Below, piece by piece: positions 1 through 9,312 of a DNA stretch of 22,515 nucleotides. The DNA is from Candidatus Rifleibacteriota bacterium (GTDB taxonomy: Bacteria > Riflebacteria > Ozemobacteria > Ozemobacterales > Ozemobacteraceae). A model generated the notes under the pieces. It made no database searches and was not told where the DNA came from. It was given only the letters and a program-made list of their open reading frames with translations. A program made the position numbers and the translations under genes. How positions within the stretch are numbered: the first letter of the stretch is position 1; each line of letters starts with the position of its first letter. Location of the stretch: contig JAKQOH010000027.1 of the NCBI GenBank assembly GCA_029565415.1, positions 1 through 22,515 of the forward strand, read 5' to 3'.

Positions 1-639
1 GGTTTCCAGGCGATACCGGGCTGACAGCTTGGGGTTGGTGAACGAGGGGTAATAGGCCTCGAGGCCCGTGACAAACTCGGTCTGGCCGGCGTTGTCCTCG
101 TGGAGCCGCACGCCGATCTCGGCCGTCGAGTTCAGCTTCGAGCGCACCGCTTCGAGATTCTCCCGGAGGGCATCGCTCAGCGGATACAACTGGGTCAGCC
201 GGTCGAAGATCGCCTTCGTCTGGCCGAACTTGCCCTGGCGCAGGAACACCATGGCCAGGCCCTTGTTGGCGAGCATGTTCTCCGGCTGGATCTGAAGGGC
301 CTGTTCGAAATACAACTGGGCTTCCTCGAGGCGGCTCTGTTCGAGCCGCAGGTTGCCCATCTCGACGAGGGCGTCGAACTTGTGCACCGGCTGGGTGAGC
401 CGCTCGAGCTGGATGTCGCGTTCGATGTTCTGGAGCTGCCGCAGCTCGTTGCTGAGCGTGTCCCCGTTCGCCTCTTCCGGAACGATCAGATCGAACGGCT
501 GCGCCGCGACGGGGGAGGCGAGGAAGCCGCCCAGCCAGAGAACCAGCAGGGCGACGGCGCGCAGAACGGCACCGGATCGGGGAAACAGCTTGTTTCCGCG
601 CCGGCCGTGGATTGGCAGGGTGATGACAGGACGAGACAT
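1..639 (-). CDS. Secreted TPR protein, probable outer-membrane beta-barrel C-terminus (partial)
   Basis: This gene is open from the ATG at 637-639 to the left edge, giving 213 visible residues; its C-terminus is outside the window. Residues 1-46 form a Sec signal peptide with a basic start, a hydrophobic stretch (residues 24-40, rich in V, L, W) and a likely cut near SPVAA. Residues about 87-154 hold two TPR-like helical hairpins (the pattern LVEMGNLRLEQSRLEEAQLY, then FEQALQIQPEN). From residue 173 the pattern alternates hydrophobic and polar residues (AEIGVRL, TGLEAYY, LSARYRLET), which looks like the first strands of an outer-membrane barrel. Envelope proteins with TPRs before a barrel occur in polysaccharide export (PgaA and BcsC types), but nothing here proves that role. 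A GTG lies directly upstream in frame; the GGGGG tract before it makes the exact start uncertain. TPR and signal peptide are well supported; the barrel is an inference. Confidence 0.8.
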   Translation of the reverse strand, partial: MSRPVITLPIHGRRGNKLFPRSGAVLRAVALLVLWLGGFLASPVAAQPFDLIVPEEANGDTLSNELRQLQNIERDIQLERLTQPVHKFDALVEMGNLRLEQSRLEEAQLYFEQALQIQPENMLANKGLAMVFLRQGKFGQTKAIFDRLTQLYPLSDALRENLEAVRSKLNSTAEIGVRLHEDNAGQTEFVTGLEAYYPSFTNPKLSARYRLET

Positions 640-692
640 CACCCCCTGTATCGGCAGGTTGTGAGGAAATGCTCAGGGATACGGAAATTCCG

Positions 693-730
693 GGGAAAGA
701 AAAACGCCTCCCGGCGAACCGGAAGGCGTT
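693..730 (-). terminator. Intrinsic terminator of the minus-strand secreted-protein gene
   Basis: Read on the minus strand, a 12-bp stem (AACGCCTTCCGG paired with CCGGGAGGCGTT, one T-G wobble) closes a TTCG tetraloop. It is followed at once by TTTTTCTTT. It lies 17 bases past the stop codon of the gene at 747-1787, in the right orientation to end that transcript before the TPR gene. Confidence 0.92.
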
Positions 731-746
731 CTGGAGAACGGTCGGA

Positions 747-1787
747 TCAGTTGCCGGCGGCAGGAGCCTCGGGGGCCGGAGTGGCGGCTGGGGCGGCCGG
801 GGCTTCCGGGGCCTTCTCGTCGGCGGCCGGGGCGGCCTTCATGCGGTCCTCGATCTTCTTGCGGACTTCGTCGAGCTTGGCCTTCGGGACGCTGAGGGTG
901 ATCTTGGCGGCGGTCTCGGCCTGCTCGACCTTGATCATGTTCAGGATCTCGGCGGCTTCGGGGGTCTGGCCGGCGAGCATCTTGACCATAGCGAGGAAGC
1001 CATTCAGGGAGGTCATGACGGCATCCATGTTTTCCTTCTTGTCGACTTCGCCGGTGAAGTTGAAGGTCAGGTCGGCGTCATAGTTGAAGGAGAAGAACAG
1101 GGAGTTGACGGCGGCGAGGGGGGCGGCCTGCGGGTTGGCCTTCGCCTGGTCCTTGAGGGCCTGCGGGATCATGCCGACGCCCCAGAGGGTGGCGGCGGTG
1201 TCGACCTTCTTGAGAAGGCTGCCGATGGCGGCATTGGCGGAGACGTTCTTGCCCTTCTGGCCCTTCACGTCGACGACCGACTTGATCGCCGGGGCGGTGC
1301 CGAGGACGATCGTGGTGTTGTCGAGGAACACGGCCATGCCGTCGGCTTCCTTCTTGGCCTTGACGGCGTCGAGGCCTTCATACTTCTCGATGGTGACGTC
1401 TTCGGCGGCCTTCTTGTCGGCCTTGATGGCTTCGAGGATTTTGGCGACTTCGAAGCTGCCGTCGATCAGGACGCCGGCGTCCTGCTTTTCGGCCTTCGGA
1501 TCGGCCTTGGCGGCGGAGAAGACCACGATGTTCTTCAGGTGCTTGAAGGGATCGATGCCGGTCTTGGCGACGAACTCGTCAAAGGCCTTCTTCTGGTCGG
1601 CGGGCTGCTTGGACATGCCCTCGTCGATCTGCTTCTTGATCGCTTCGGTGGTGAACATCTTGCCCAGGTTCACGTTCAGCAGGAACGCGGTGTTCTCGGG
1701 AACAAGCTGCATCAGATCGCCAGCCATGGCGCTCATCGCGGTCGCGGCAAGCAGAAGGACGGTCACAAAGAAACGTTTGGTCAACAT
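747..1787 (-). CDS. Secreted protein of unknown function with Ala/Pro-rich tail
   Basis: A 346-residue protein that I do not recognise with confidence. Its first 22 residues are a clean Sec signal peptide (MLTKRFF, a hydrophobic run, cut after SAMA). The mature part opens with LMQLVPENTAFLLNVNLGKM, a phrase typical of large secreted domains of the DUF3352 kind, in which a predicted alpha/beta fold reports 'values' from a periplasmic domain; that comparison is tentative. The last 30 residues are an Ala/Pro/Glu-rich, probably disordered tail that could reach to the cell wall or a partner. A further in-frame ATG lies 11 codons upstream (1818-1820), but the shorter start is preferred because the signal peptide begins there and AAAGGGA sits about 8 bases before it. 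It has its own promoter (1857-1885) and terminator (693-730), so it is monocistronic and probably well expressed. Confidence 0.85.
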   Translation of the reverse strand: MLTKRFFVTVLLLAATAMSAMAGDLMQLVPENTAFLLNVNLGKMFTTEAIKKQIDEGMSKQPADQKKAFDEFVAKTGIDPFKHLKNIVVFSAAKADPKAEKQDAGVLIDGSFEVAKILEAIKADKKAAEDVTIEKYEGLDAVKAKKEADGMAVFLDNTTIVLGTAPAIKSVVDVKGQKGKNVSANAAIGSLLKKVDTAATLWGVGMIPQALKDQAKANPQAAPLAAVNSLFFSFNYDADLTFNFTGEVDKKENMDAVMTSLNGFLAMVKMLAGQTPEAAEILNMIKVEQAETAAKITLSVPKAKLDEVRKKIEDRMKAAPAADEKAPEAPAAPAATPAPEAPAAGN

Positions 1788-1856
1788 CGGTCGATCCCTT
1801 TCTCCTCTTGATTTCATCATGCGATCGTCGCCCTACGCGAACGCTCGGATGGCGGA

Positions 1857-1885
1857 ATGATAGCCGCCGCCCGAAGGAAAGTCAA
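1857..1885 (-). promoter_or_regulatory. Sigma70-type promoter for the minus-strand secreted-protein gene
   Basis: On the minus strand TTGACT (1880-1885) is separated by exactly 17 bases from TATCAT (1857-1862). Each hexamer matches the sigma70 consensus at five of six positions. Transcription would start near 1850, giving a leader of about 60 bases before the ATG at 1787. Confidence 0.75.
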
Positions 1886-1913
1886 GTGCCGACGGTACCT
1901 TCGGGGAAGCGGC

Positions 1914-1942
1914 TTGCGCGGTTCAGCGCGCCATGGTAGCAT
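1914..1942 (+). promoter_or_regulatory. Candidate sigma70-type promoter for the acc-xse-isp operon
   Basis: TTGCGC (1914-1919), a 17-base spacer and TAGCAT (1937-1942) each match consensus at four of six positions, with ideal spacing, ahead of the first gene of the plus-strand operon. It stands back to back with the stronger minus-strand promoter at 1857-1885. A start near 1949 would leave a leader of about 70 bases. Confidence 0.5.
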
Positions 1943-2018
1943 GCTCCGGCTTCGCGCCCTGTGTTCCGCCCCGGAAGCGGCAGATCGCCGGAATCCCTTT
2001 TTGAATGCTGAAGAACGG

Positions 2019-2462
2019 ATGACCATCATGTCAGACACGACGAGTCTCACCACCAACCTTCGCAGGCTGATCGACGAGATGCGCGCGACCGGCTTCTCGG
2101 AACTCGACCTGCAGGCACCCCGGCTGAAGGTCCGGATGATCCTGGGCCCGGCTGTCCAGCCGGCGGTCCCGGTCAGGGAGGCCGCGGCGGGCACGGAAGC
2201 CGGAGTGGCTGATGAAGCCGCGGCGATGCCCGTTTCCCGGCAGATCAAGGCGGAGCGGGTCGGGGTGTTTTCGTTCGGGCGGCAGCGGGTCGAAACCGGC
2301 GCCGCCGTCATCAAGGGCCAGACGCTCGGCCTCATCAAGGGCATCAGCATCCAGGACCAGGTCGTCGCGCCCGTCGCGGGCCGTCTGACGGCCGTTCTGG
2401 TCGAGGAAGGCCAGATCATCGACTTCGGTCGCCCCCTGTTCGAACTGCTTCCCGAGGCCTGA
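2019..2462 (+). CDS. accB: AccB-like biotin carboxyl carrier protein lacking the biotin-acceptor lysine
   Basis: A 147-residue protein with the architecture of the acetyl-CoA carboxylase carrier subunit. Its N-terminal helix-strand segment (LRRLIDEMRATGFSELDLQ, then LKVRM) matches the start of E. coli AccB. A low-complexity linker follows (residues about 44-76), then a biotinyl/lipoyl domain (about 77-144). Ungapped alignment of GQTLGLIKGISIQD with E. coli GDTLCIVEAMKMMN places Ser110 at the biotinylated lysine and ISI in place of MKM; the nearest lysine (Lys107) is three residues off. The 'thumb' insertion of E. coli AccB is also about five residues shorter. The rest of the fold (LVEEGQIIDF, RPLFELL) is well kept. 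It sits 44 bases before accC. GAAGAA before the ATG at 2019 favours this start; the ATG at 2028 is an alternative. It may be a non-biotinylated regulator or scaffold rather than a working carrier. Confidence 0.85.
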   Translation: MTIMSDTTSLTTNLRRLIDEMRATGFSELDLQAPRLKVRMILGPAVQPAVPVREAAAGTEAGVADEAAAMPVSRQIKAERVGVFSFGRQRVETGAAVIKGQTLGLIKGISIQDQVVAPVAGRLTAVLVEEGQIIDFGRPLFELLPEA

Positions 2463-2506
2463 TAGCGGGCCGCTCCACCCATCTTTTCCCGAGGAGCCTG
2501 CCAGAT

Positions 2507-3958
<1,452 letters not shown>

Positions 3959-5248
3959 CGTTCGCCAGTCCAGCTTCGACGAGCTCGCCGCCGATGGGGC
4001 GGGGGAGCCCGGCGAAGAGGCTGTCGGACGGCCCGATGTCCTGTCCGTCGGCCAGCTCACGCGGCATATCAAGCGCGTGCTCGAGGAAGATACCCTCCTC
4101 GAAGGCGTCTGGGTGCAGGGCGAAGTTTCGAACCTGGTGAAGGCCGCTTCCGGCCACTGGTATTTTTCCCTGAAGGATGCCGAGGCCGTGATCCGGGCCG
4201 CTCTCTGGGCCGGAAACCGCCGCCGCATCCGGCACGAGTTCAAGAATGGCGATCTGATCGCGGCCTGCGGTTCGATCTCGGTGTACCCTCCGCGCGGCGA
4301 GTATCAGCTCAGCATCACGGACGTGCGGCCGGCCGGGCTCGGCGCGCTGTACGAGGCTTTCGAGAAACTCAAGGCGAAGCTCCAGGCCGAGGGGTTGTTC
4401 GACCCCGACCGGAAGAGGCCGCTGCCGTTCCTGCCGCGGGGCGTCGGGATCGTTACCTCACCGAAGGGTGCTGTCGTACAGGATATATATCGAGTGATAC
4501 GCAGACGGTTTCCGAATATGCCACTGTATCTCGTTCCCGTGAAGGTGCAGGGGGAAGGAGCGGCCGCCGAGGTCGTCGCCGGCATCCGGCGTCTGGATGC
4601 GGATCCGCGGGTCGACGTCATCATCGTGGCCCGGGGCGGCGGCAGTCTCGAAGACCTGTGGACCTTCAACGAGGAGTCCGTCGCGCGTGCGATCGCTGAG
4701 GCCGAAACCCCGGTGATCTCGGCCGTCGGCCACGAAACCGATTTCACGATCGCCGATTTCGTCGCGGACCAGCGGGCGGCGACGCCCTCCGTCGCGGGCG
4801 AGCTTGCCGTGCCCGTGAAGGAGGAGCTGATCCGCAGCATCCGGGAGCGGCGCGACCGGCTCGGGCGGGCCCTGAAGAATCTGCTGGCGATGCTGGGTGA
4901 ACGGCTGGCACGGGCGCGGGCCTGCCGGTTCCTGAGAAAGCCGTCGCTGCTCGTCGCCGAACGGCGGCTGCACCTTTCGAATGCCGTTCGGGAGCTCGAA
5001 GCCGCATGCACGGCATTCCGGAGCCGCTGTCGCCACGCGTGGGAGCTGCTCGCGGCACGGCTGAAGGCGCTGGATCCGACCGCCGTACTCGGGCGTGGAT
5101 ACCTGCTCGCGACGGACGAGACCGGGGCTGTCGTGACGTCGGCGGCACGGCTGACGCAGGGCCAGAAGCTCCAGTTGAAGTTCTCCGACGGGCGCGTGCG
5201 CGTGGCCGTCGAACAGATCGACCGGGAGAGCCCGGGAGGCACGAAACG

Positions 5249-5548
5249 ATGAAGAAACCCTATGATGCGAAGCAGCTCGGGGAGCTTGCTGCCCTGACGC
5301 CCGAGGCGGTCGCCGCCCTCTCCTACGAGGATGCGATGGAACGCCTGGAGCAGACCGTCGAGGCGCTTGAGCAGGAGGGCACGCCCCTCGAGCTCGGCCT
5401 GCGGCTGTACGAGGTCGGCACGCTGCTCGGCCGGCGATGCGGACAGGCGCTCGATGCCGCGGAAGCGCGGATGGTGCAGCTGCTCGGCAACGCCCAGGAG
5501 GCGGTCGAGTCGCCGTATGATCCCGACAAGGATGGCCGGCTGACGTGA
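5249..5548 (+). CDS. xseB: Exodeoxyribonuclease VII small subunit
   Basis: A 99-residue XseB, the helical accessory subunit that binds XseA in exonuclease VII. The family core is residues 25-57 (SYEDAMERLEQTVEALEQEG, then LELGLRLYEVG), followed by a second amphipathic helix. It is longer than the usual 75-85 residues owing to an N-terminal stretch of about 23 and an acidic C-terminal tail (PYDPDKDG). The ATG overlaps the xseA stop (ATGA), with GGGAGG about 8 bases upstream, so translation of the two subunits is probably coupled. The stop codon overlaps the GTG of the next gene. The order xseA-xseB-ispA is common in bacteria. Confidence 0.94.
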   Translation: MKKPYDAKQLGELAALTPEAVAALSYEDAMERLEQTVEALEQEGTPLELGLRLYEVGTLLGRRCGQALDAAEARMVQLLGNAQEAVESPYDPDKDGRLT

Positions 5549-6459
5549 ACGCCGCCTCCGAATCAGAACGCAAGGATCTCGAGCGGCGCCTGCACGGCTG
5601 CCGCCTCCGGGTCGACGAAGCCCTGGAACGCTGGCTGCCGGCGGCCGGGGACGAGCCCGCGAAGCTTCACGAAGCAATGCGGTACAGCGTCTGCGCAGGC
5701 GGAAAACGCATCCGGCCTGCGCTCTGCCTGATCACGGCAGAAGGCTTCGGGGCTGCCGGGGATGGAATTCTGCGGGCTGCCTGCGCTCTCGAGCTGCTGC
5801 ACACCTACTCGCTCATTCACGATGATCTCCCCGCGATGGATGACGACGATCTCCGCCGCGGCCGGCCGACGAACCACAAGGTGTTCGGCGAGGGCATGGC
5901 GATCCTGGCCGGCGACGCGCTCCAGACGCTGGCATTCGAGTGGATGTCCGGCATCGGCCGCGACGGCTTGCCGGCCGATCGGGTTCTGGCAGCCGTCTTA
6001 CGATTCGCCGAGGCGGCGGGCCACGCCGGCATGGTGGGCGGCCAGGTGCTCGACATCGAAGGCGAGCAGCGCAAGATCTCGCTCGACGAGCTGCGTCGCA
6101 TCCATCGGCTGAAAACCGGTGCCCTCCTGGAAGTCTCGATCGGCATCGGCGGTATCCTGGGCGGTGCCAGGCCCGATGAGCTGGCCCTGCTCTCGGAATA
6201 CGGCCACCAGATCGGCCTGCTGTTCCAGATCGTCGACGACATTCTCGATGTGGAGGGCGCCGCCGCGGATCTGGGAAAGACGCCCGGCAGCGACCTTCGT
6301 CTCGGCAAATCCACGTATCCCTCCCTCCTGGGCCTGGACGGCGCGAAACGGGAAGCCGCGCGGGCGCGCGACAACGCCGTCGCCGCATGCAGCAAGCTTC
6401 CGCGGCCGATTCCGGAGCTGCCGGCCCTGGCTGACTGGCTTCTGGCGCGTAACCGCTGA
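5545..6459 (+). CDS. ispA: Polyprenyl diphosphate synthase, farnesyl diphosphate synthase type
   Basis: This enzyme condenses isopentenyl diphosphate with allylic diphosphates, most likely to farnesyl diphosphate (C15). The protein has 304 residues. The substrate lysine/arginine motif is AGGKRIRP (51-58). The first Asp-rich motif is DDLPAMD (93-99), with the two-residue insertion typical of bacterial FPP synthases, followed by DDDLRRGRPTNHK; the second is DDILD (231-235) with GKTPGSD and GKSTYP behind it. The residues before the first motif (HTYSLIH) match E. coli IspA, which supports a C15 product, though chain length cannot be fixed from motifs alone. Start is GTG, overlapping the xseB stop (GTGA); no ATG upstream is compatible. 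It is followed after 15 bases by ispD, so the prenyl synthase and MEP genes share an operon. Confidence 0.94.
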   Translation: MNAASESERKDLERRLHGCRLRVDEALERWLPAAGDEPAKLHEAMRYSVCAGGKRIRPALCLITAEGFGAAGDGILRAACALELLHTYSLIHDDLPAMDDDDLRRGRPTNHKVFGEGMAILAGDALQTLAFEWMSGIGRDGLPADRVLAAVLRFAEAAGHAGMVGGQVLDIEGEQRKISLDELRRIHRLKTGALLEVSIGIGGILGGARPDELALLSEYGHQIGLLFQIVDDILDVEGAAADLGKTPGSDLRLGKSTYPSLLGLDGAKREAARARDNAVAACSKLPRPIPELPALADWLLARNR

Positions 6460-6474
6460 ACCGAAAGGCAGATC

Positions 6475-7155
6475 ATGAACCCCGTTCTCTACCCCGTGGT
6501 CGTTGCAGGCGGCTCGGGAACCCGCATGAAAAGCGAAACTCCGAAGCAGTTTCTCCGGCTCGGCTCAAAGCCGGTTCTTCAGTGGAGTCTGGAGTGCTTC
6601 GACGTCGTTCCCGAGACGGCCGAACTCACGATCGTCCTCCCGGAAGCCTGGATCGAAGAGGGGCGCCGTCTTCTCGCCGGCTGGTCTCCAAAACATCCCG
6701 TGAAATATATTATCGGTGGCGCGAGGCGGCAGGATTCGGTCGAGGCAGGCGTTTCGAGCATTTCTGACGATGACGGCTGGGTCGCCGTTCACGACGGGGC
6801 CCGGCCCGCGATCACCCCGGATCTGGTCCGCGAATGTTTTCACCTCGCGCTCGAAAAGGGCAACGCCTCGTGCGCCCTGCCGGCCTCTGACACGCTGGTC
6901 GAGTGCAGCAACGGCGTCGTGACGGGAACCATCGACCGGGGCCGCGTCTACGCGATGCAGACCCCGCAGATCTTCCCCGTGAAGCTTCTTTGCCAGGCTC
7001 TGAAGCTTGCGCGCACCCAGGGCATCGAGGGCACCGACGAGGCCGGCCTCGTCCGGCGGCTGGGCGTTCCCGTCTACCTGGCCCCGGGCTCGCCGCTCAA
7101 CCTCAAGGTCACCCGGCCCGACGATTTGCGCCTCCTCGCCTCCGTCCTGGGCTGA
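6475..7155 (+). CDS. ispD: 2-C-methyl-D-erythritol 4-phosphate cytidylyltransferase
   Basis: IspD joins MEP to CTP to give CDP-methylerythritol, the third step of the MEP pathway. The protein has 226 residues, the usual size. The nucleotide-binding loop AGGSGTRM (11-18) is followed by TPKQFL, giving the two key basic residues Arg17 and Lys24 (E. coli Arg20 and Lys27). Further family motifs are VHDGARP, MQTPQIFP, GTDEA and the C-terminal LNLKVTRPDDL. AAAGG stands 7 bases before the ATG. It is a stand-alone IspD, not the IspDF fusion, which agrees with a separate ispF three genes on. Confidence 0.96.
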   Translation: MNPVLYPVVVAGGSGTRMKSETPKQFLRLGSKPVLQWSLECFDVVPETAELTIVLPEAWIEEGRRLLAGWSPKHPVKYIIGGARRQDSVEAGVSSISDDDGWVAVHDGARPAITPDLVRECFHLALEKGNASCALPASDTLVECSNGVVTGTIDRGRVYAMQTPQIFPVKLLCQALKLARTQGIEGTDEAGLVRRLGVPVYLAPGSPLNLKVTRPDDLRLLASVLG

Positions 7156-7162
7156 CCCTCCA

Positions 7163-7192
7163 TTGACGGGCGGGGCGGGCTGCTGCTAGACT
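7163..7192 (+). promoter_or_regulatory. Possible internal promoter before ispE
   Basis: In the 63-base gap between ispD and ispE, the widest in this operon, TTGACG (7163-7168) is followed after 18 bases by TAGACT (7187-7192). The -35 matches five of six and the -10 four of six. It could supply extra transcript for ispE, dxr and ispF, but the spacer is a base long and the region is very GC-rich. Confidence 0.4.
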
Positions 7193-7218
7193 GGGCGGGT
7201 GACGAGGAGTTCCCAACC

Positions 7219-8100
7219 ATGAAACGAACCCTGATCGTTCAGGCGCCCGCGAAGATCAACGTCGGGCTGTGGGTGAAGGGCAAGCGTGCCGACGGCTACC
7301 ACGAGCTGGCCAGCCTGATGCAGACGATCGCGCTCTCGGATACGATCGCCATCCGCGAGACCAGGGAAGACGGGCTGCGCACCGAGTGCAACCATCCCGA
7401 CGTGCCGACCGGCCCCGCGAATCTCGTTCACAAGGCCGCGACTCTGCTTCTCCAGCGGCTCGGCATCGCGCCCCGCCTGCTGATCCAGATCGAAAAACGC
7501 ATTCCCGTTGCCGCGGGGCTCGCCGGCGGAAGCACCGATGCGGCGGCCGTCATGCTGGCCCTGACGCGGTTTTACGACTCGGCTCTGCCGCTCGTCGAGC
7601 TGATGGAGATGAGCCAGTCGATCGGCTCCGACGTGCCGTTCGTGATGCACGGCGGTCTGGCCCTCGCGACCGGCCGCGGCGAGAACCTGTCGTTTTACGA
7701 GGCGCCCAAGCCTCCCTACGTCGTCGTGATCGCCATTCCGAAGAACGTGCAGGTTTCGACGAAGTGGGCGTACGAGAACTACCAGCCGGGCGACAACACC
7801 CGGAAGGAAGAGCTGTTCAAAACCCTGTTGCCCGCCTACCGCGAGCGGAACATTCCGCTTCTGCGCAAGAACCTGTTCAACGATCTCGAATCCGTCACGC
7901 TGCATCGCCATCCCGAGGTTGCGCGGATCAAGGAAACCCTTGCCGCATCCGGCACCGGGGCGGTTCTCATGTCGGGAAGCGGCCCGTCGGTGTTCGGGCT
8001 GTTCGACGACCGGCGCGACGCGTTTGCCGCGGTATCCGCGCTCGATCCCGAGACGGTCGACGTGTTCGTCGAACACACCCAGCGGCTGCAGCCGCGCTGA
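7219..8100 (+). CDS. ispE: 4-diphosphocytidyl-2-C-methyl-D-erythritol kinase
   Basis: IspE, a GHMP-family kinase, phosphorylates the 2-hydroxyl of CDP-methylerythritol with ATP, the fourth MEP step. The protein has 293 residues. The start APAKINVGLWV contains the catalytic Lys12; the glycine-rich ATP loop is PVAAGLAGGSTDAAA (96-110); the catalytic Asp is Asp138 in GSDVPF; the third GHMP motif is LMSGSGPSVFGLF near the C-terminus. GADGYHEL-type substrate contact appears as RADGYHEL (23-30). GAGGAG lies 9 bases before the ATG. It is followed after 15 bases by dxr, so the gene order does not follow pathway order. Confidence 0.97.
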   Translation: MKRTLIVQAPAKINVGLWVKGKRADGYHELASLMQTIALSDTIAIRETREDGLRTECNHPDVPTGPANLVHKAATLLLQRLGIAPRLLIQIEKRIPVAAGLAGGSTDAAAVMLALTRFYDSALPLVELMEMSQSIGSDVPFVMHGGLALATGRGENLSFYEAPKPPYVVVIAIPKNVQVSTKWAYENYQPGDNTRKEELFKTLLPAYRERNIPLLRKNLFNDLESVTLHRHPEVARIKETLAASGTGAVLMSGSGPSVFGLFDDRRDAFAAVSALDPETVDVFVEHTQRLQPR

Positions 8101-8115
8101 GCCGGAGGCACCATC

Positions 8116-9312
8116 ATGGCACGGAACCTCGCGATTCTCGGCTCGACCGGTTCGATCGGCAGGAACACGCTCGACGTTGTTCGGGCGCATCCGGACCGGC
8201 TTTCGGTCAAATCTCTCGCAGCCGGCAAACAATGGAAACGGCTTGCGGAGCAGGTGCGCGAGTTCCGGCCCAGGCTCGTGGCCGTCTACGAGCCCGAGGC
8301 CGCCGCACGGCTTCGGGACGAGATCCGCGGCATCGACGTCGCCGTCCGGGAAGGAATGCCGGGGCTGCTGGAAGCGGCTTCCCTGGCCGATGCGGATACG
8401 CTCGTCTCGGCCCTCGTCGGCTCGATCGGCCTGCGGCCGGTGATGGTCGCGATCGCCTCGGGAAAGACGATCTGCCTGGCGAACAAGGAAACCCTCGTCG
8501 TGGCGGGCGCTCTGGTGACGGCCGCGGCGCAGGAGAAAGGCGTGCCGATCATTCCCGTCGATTCGGAGCACTCGGCGATCTTTCAGTGCCTCGCCGACGG
8601 CAACCGCGATGCGAGCCAGATCCGGCGGCTGGTGCTGACCGCCTCGGGCGGCCCGTTCCGGCGGCTCGAAACCGAGCGACTTGCCGGCGTCACCCCGGGA
8701 GAGGCGCTTCGGCACCCGAACTGGGATATGGGCGGCAAGATCACGATCGACTCGGCAACGCTGATGAACAAAGGCCTCGAGGTGATCGAAGCCCGCTGGC
8801 TGTTCGGCATCGAGTTCGACCGGATCGAGGTGGTCGTCCACCCGCAGTCGATCATCCATTCGCTGGTCGAGTTCATCGACGGCTCGTTCCTGGGCCAGCT
8901 CGGCGCGCCCGACATGCGGCTGCCGATCCAGTATGCGCTCAGCTACCCCGACCGGTGGCAGGCGAGCGGGGACCGTCTCGACCTGCTGAAGCTCGGCTCG
9001 CTCACCTTCGAACCGCCCCGCCTGGCGGACTTCCCCTGTCTTGCCTATGCCTACGAGGCCGGCCGGCGCGGCGGCACGCTGCCCTGCGCGATGAATGCCG
9101 CGAACGAGGTTGCCGTCGCCGCCTTTCTGCAGGGCGATATCGGGTTCACCGACATCCCGGCCGTGATCCGGGCGGTCATGGACATGATGCCGTTCGAAGC
9201 CGCCCCGGACCTCGACGCCCTGCTCGCGCACGACGAACAGGCGCGGGGAATGGCTGCCGTCCGGATCGCCGAGCGGGCTGCCGCGCGGCAGAAAGGCGCC
9301 GAGGCCGCATGA
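8116..9312 (+). CDS. dxr: 1-deoxy-D-xylulose 5-phosphate reductoisomerase
   Basis: Dxr (IspC) rearranges and reduces DXP to MEP with NADPH, the committed MEP step and the target of fosmidomycin. The protein has 398 residues, the family norm. The NADPH loop is ILGSTGSIGRN (7-17). LANKETLV (121-128) follows; the metal ligands Asp149 and Glu151 lie in PVDSEHSAIFQ and Glu222 in MNKGLEVIEARWLF; the flexible loop carries HPNWDMGGKITID with the conserved Trp203. The C-terminal helical domain includes MNAANEVAVAAFL. GGAGG stands about 7 bases before the ATG. Dxr is more often found beside uppS, cdsA and rseP; here it lies between ispE and ispF. Its stop overlaps the ispF start (ATGA). Confidence 0.97.
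   Translation: MARNLAILGSTGSIGRNTLDVVRAHPDRLSVKSLAAGKQWKRLAEQVREFRPRLVAVYEPEAAARLRDEIRGIDVAVREGMPGLLEAASLADADTLVSALVGSIGLRPVMVAIASGKTICLANKETLVVAGALVTAAAQEKGVPIIPVDSEHSAIFQCLADGNRDASQIRRLVLTASGGPFRRLETERLAGVTPGEALRHPNWDMGGKITIDSATLMNKGLEVIEARWLFGIEFDRIEVVVHPQSIIHSLVEFIDGSFLGQLGAPDMRLPIQYALSYPDRWQASGDRLDLLKLGSLTFEPPRLADFPCLAYAYEAGRRGGTLPCAMNAANEVAVAAFLQGDIGFTDIPAVIRAVMDMMPFEAAPDLDALLAHDEQARGMAAVRIAERAAARQKGAEAA

Noticed and set aside
669..1811. 380-codon plus-strand frame opposite the secreted-protein gene
   Set aside because: Very Gly/Leu/Asp-rich translation, no ribosome site or motif; the minus strand has promoter, signal peptide and terminator.
4478..4510. AT-rich patch with rare ATA and AGA codons in xseA
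   Set aside because: It encodes a normal XseA segment (VVQDIYRVIRRRF) with no break in frame; local codon choice is enough explanation.
7269..9308. Plus-strand frame open for 680 codons upstream of ispF
   Set aside because: It overlaps ispE and dxr in another frame with Arg-rich nonsense; IspF homology begins only at 9309, at a coupled ATG.
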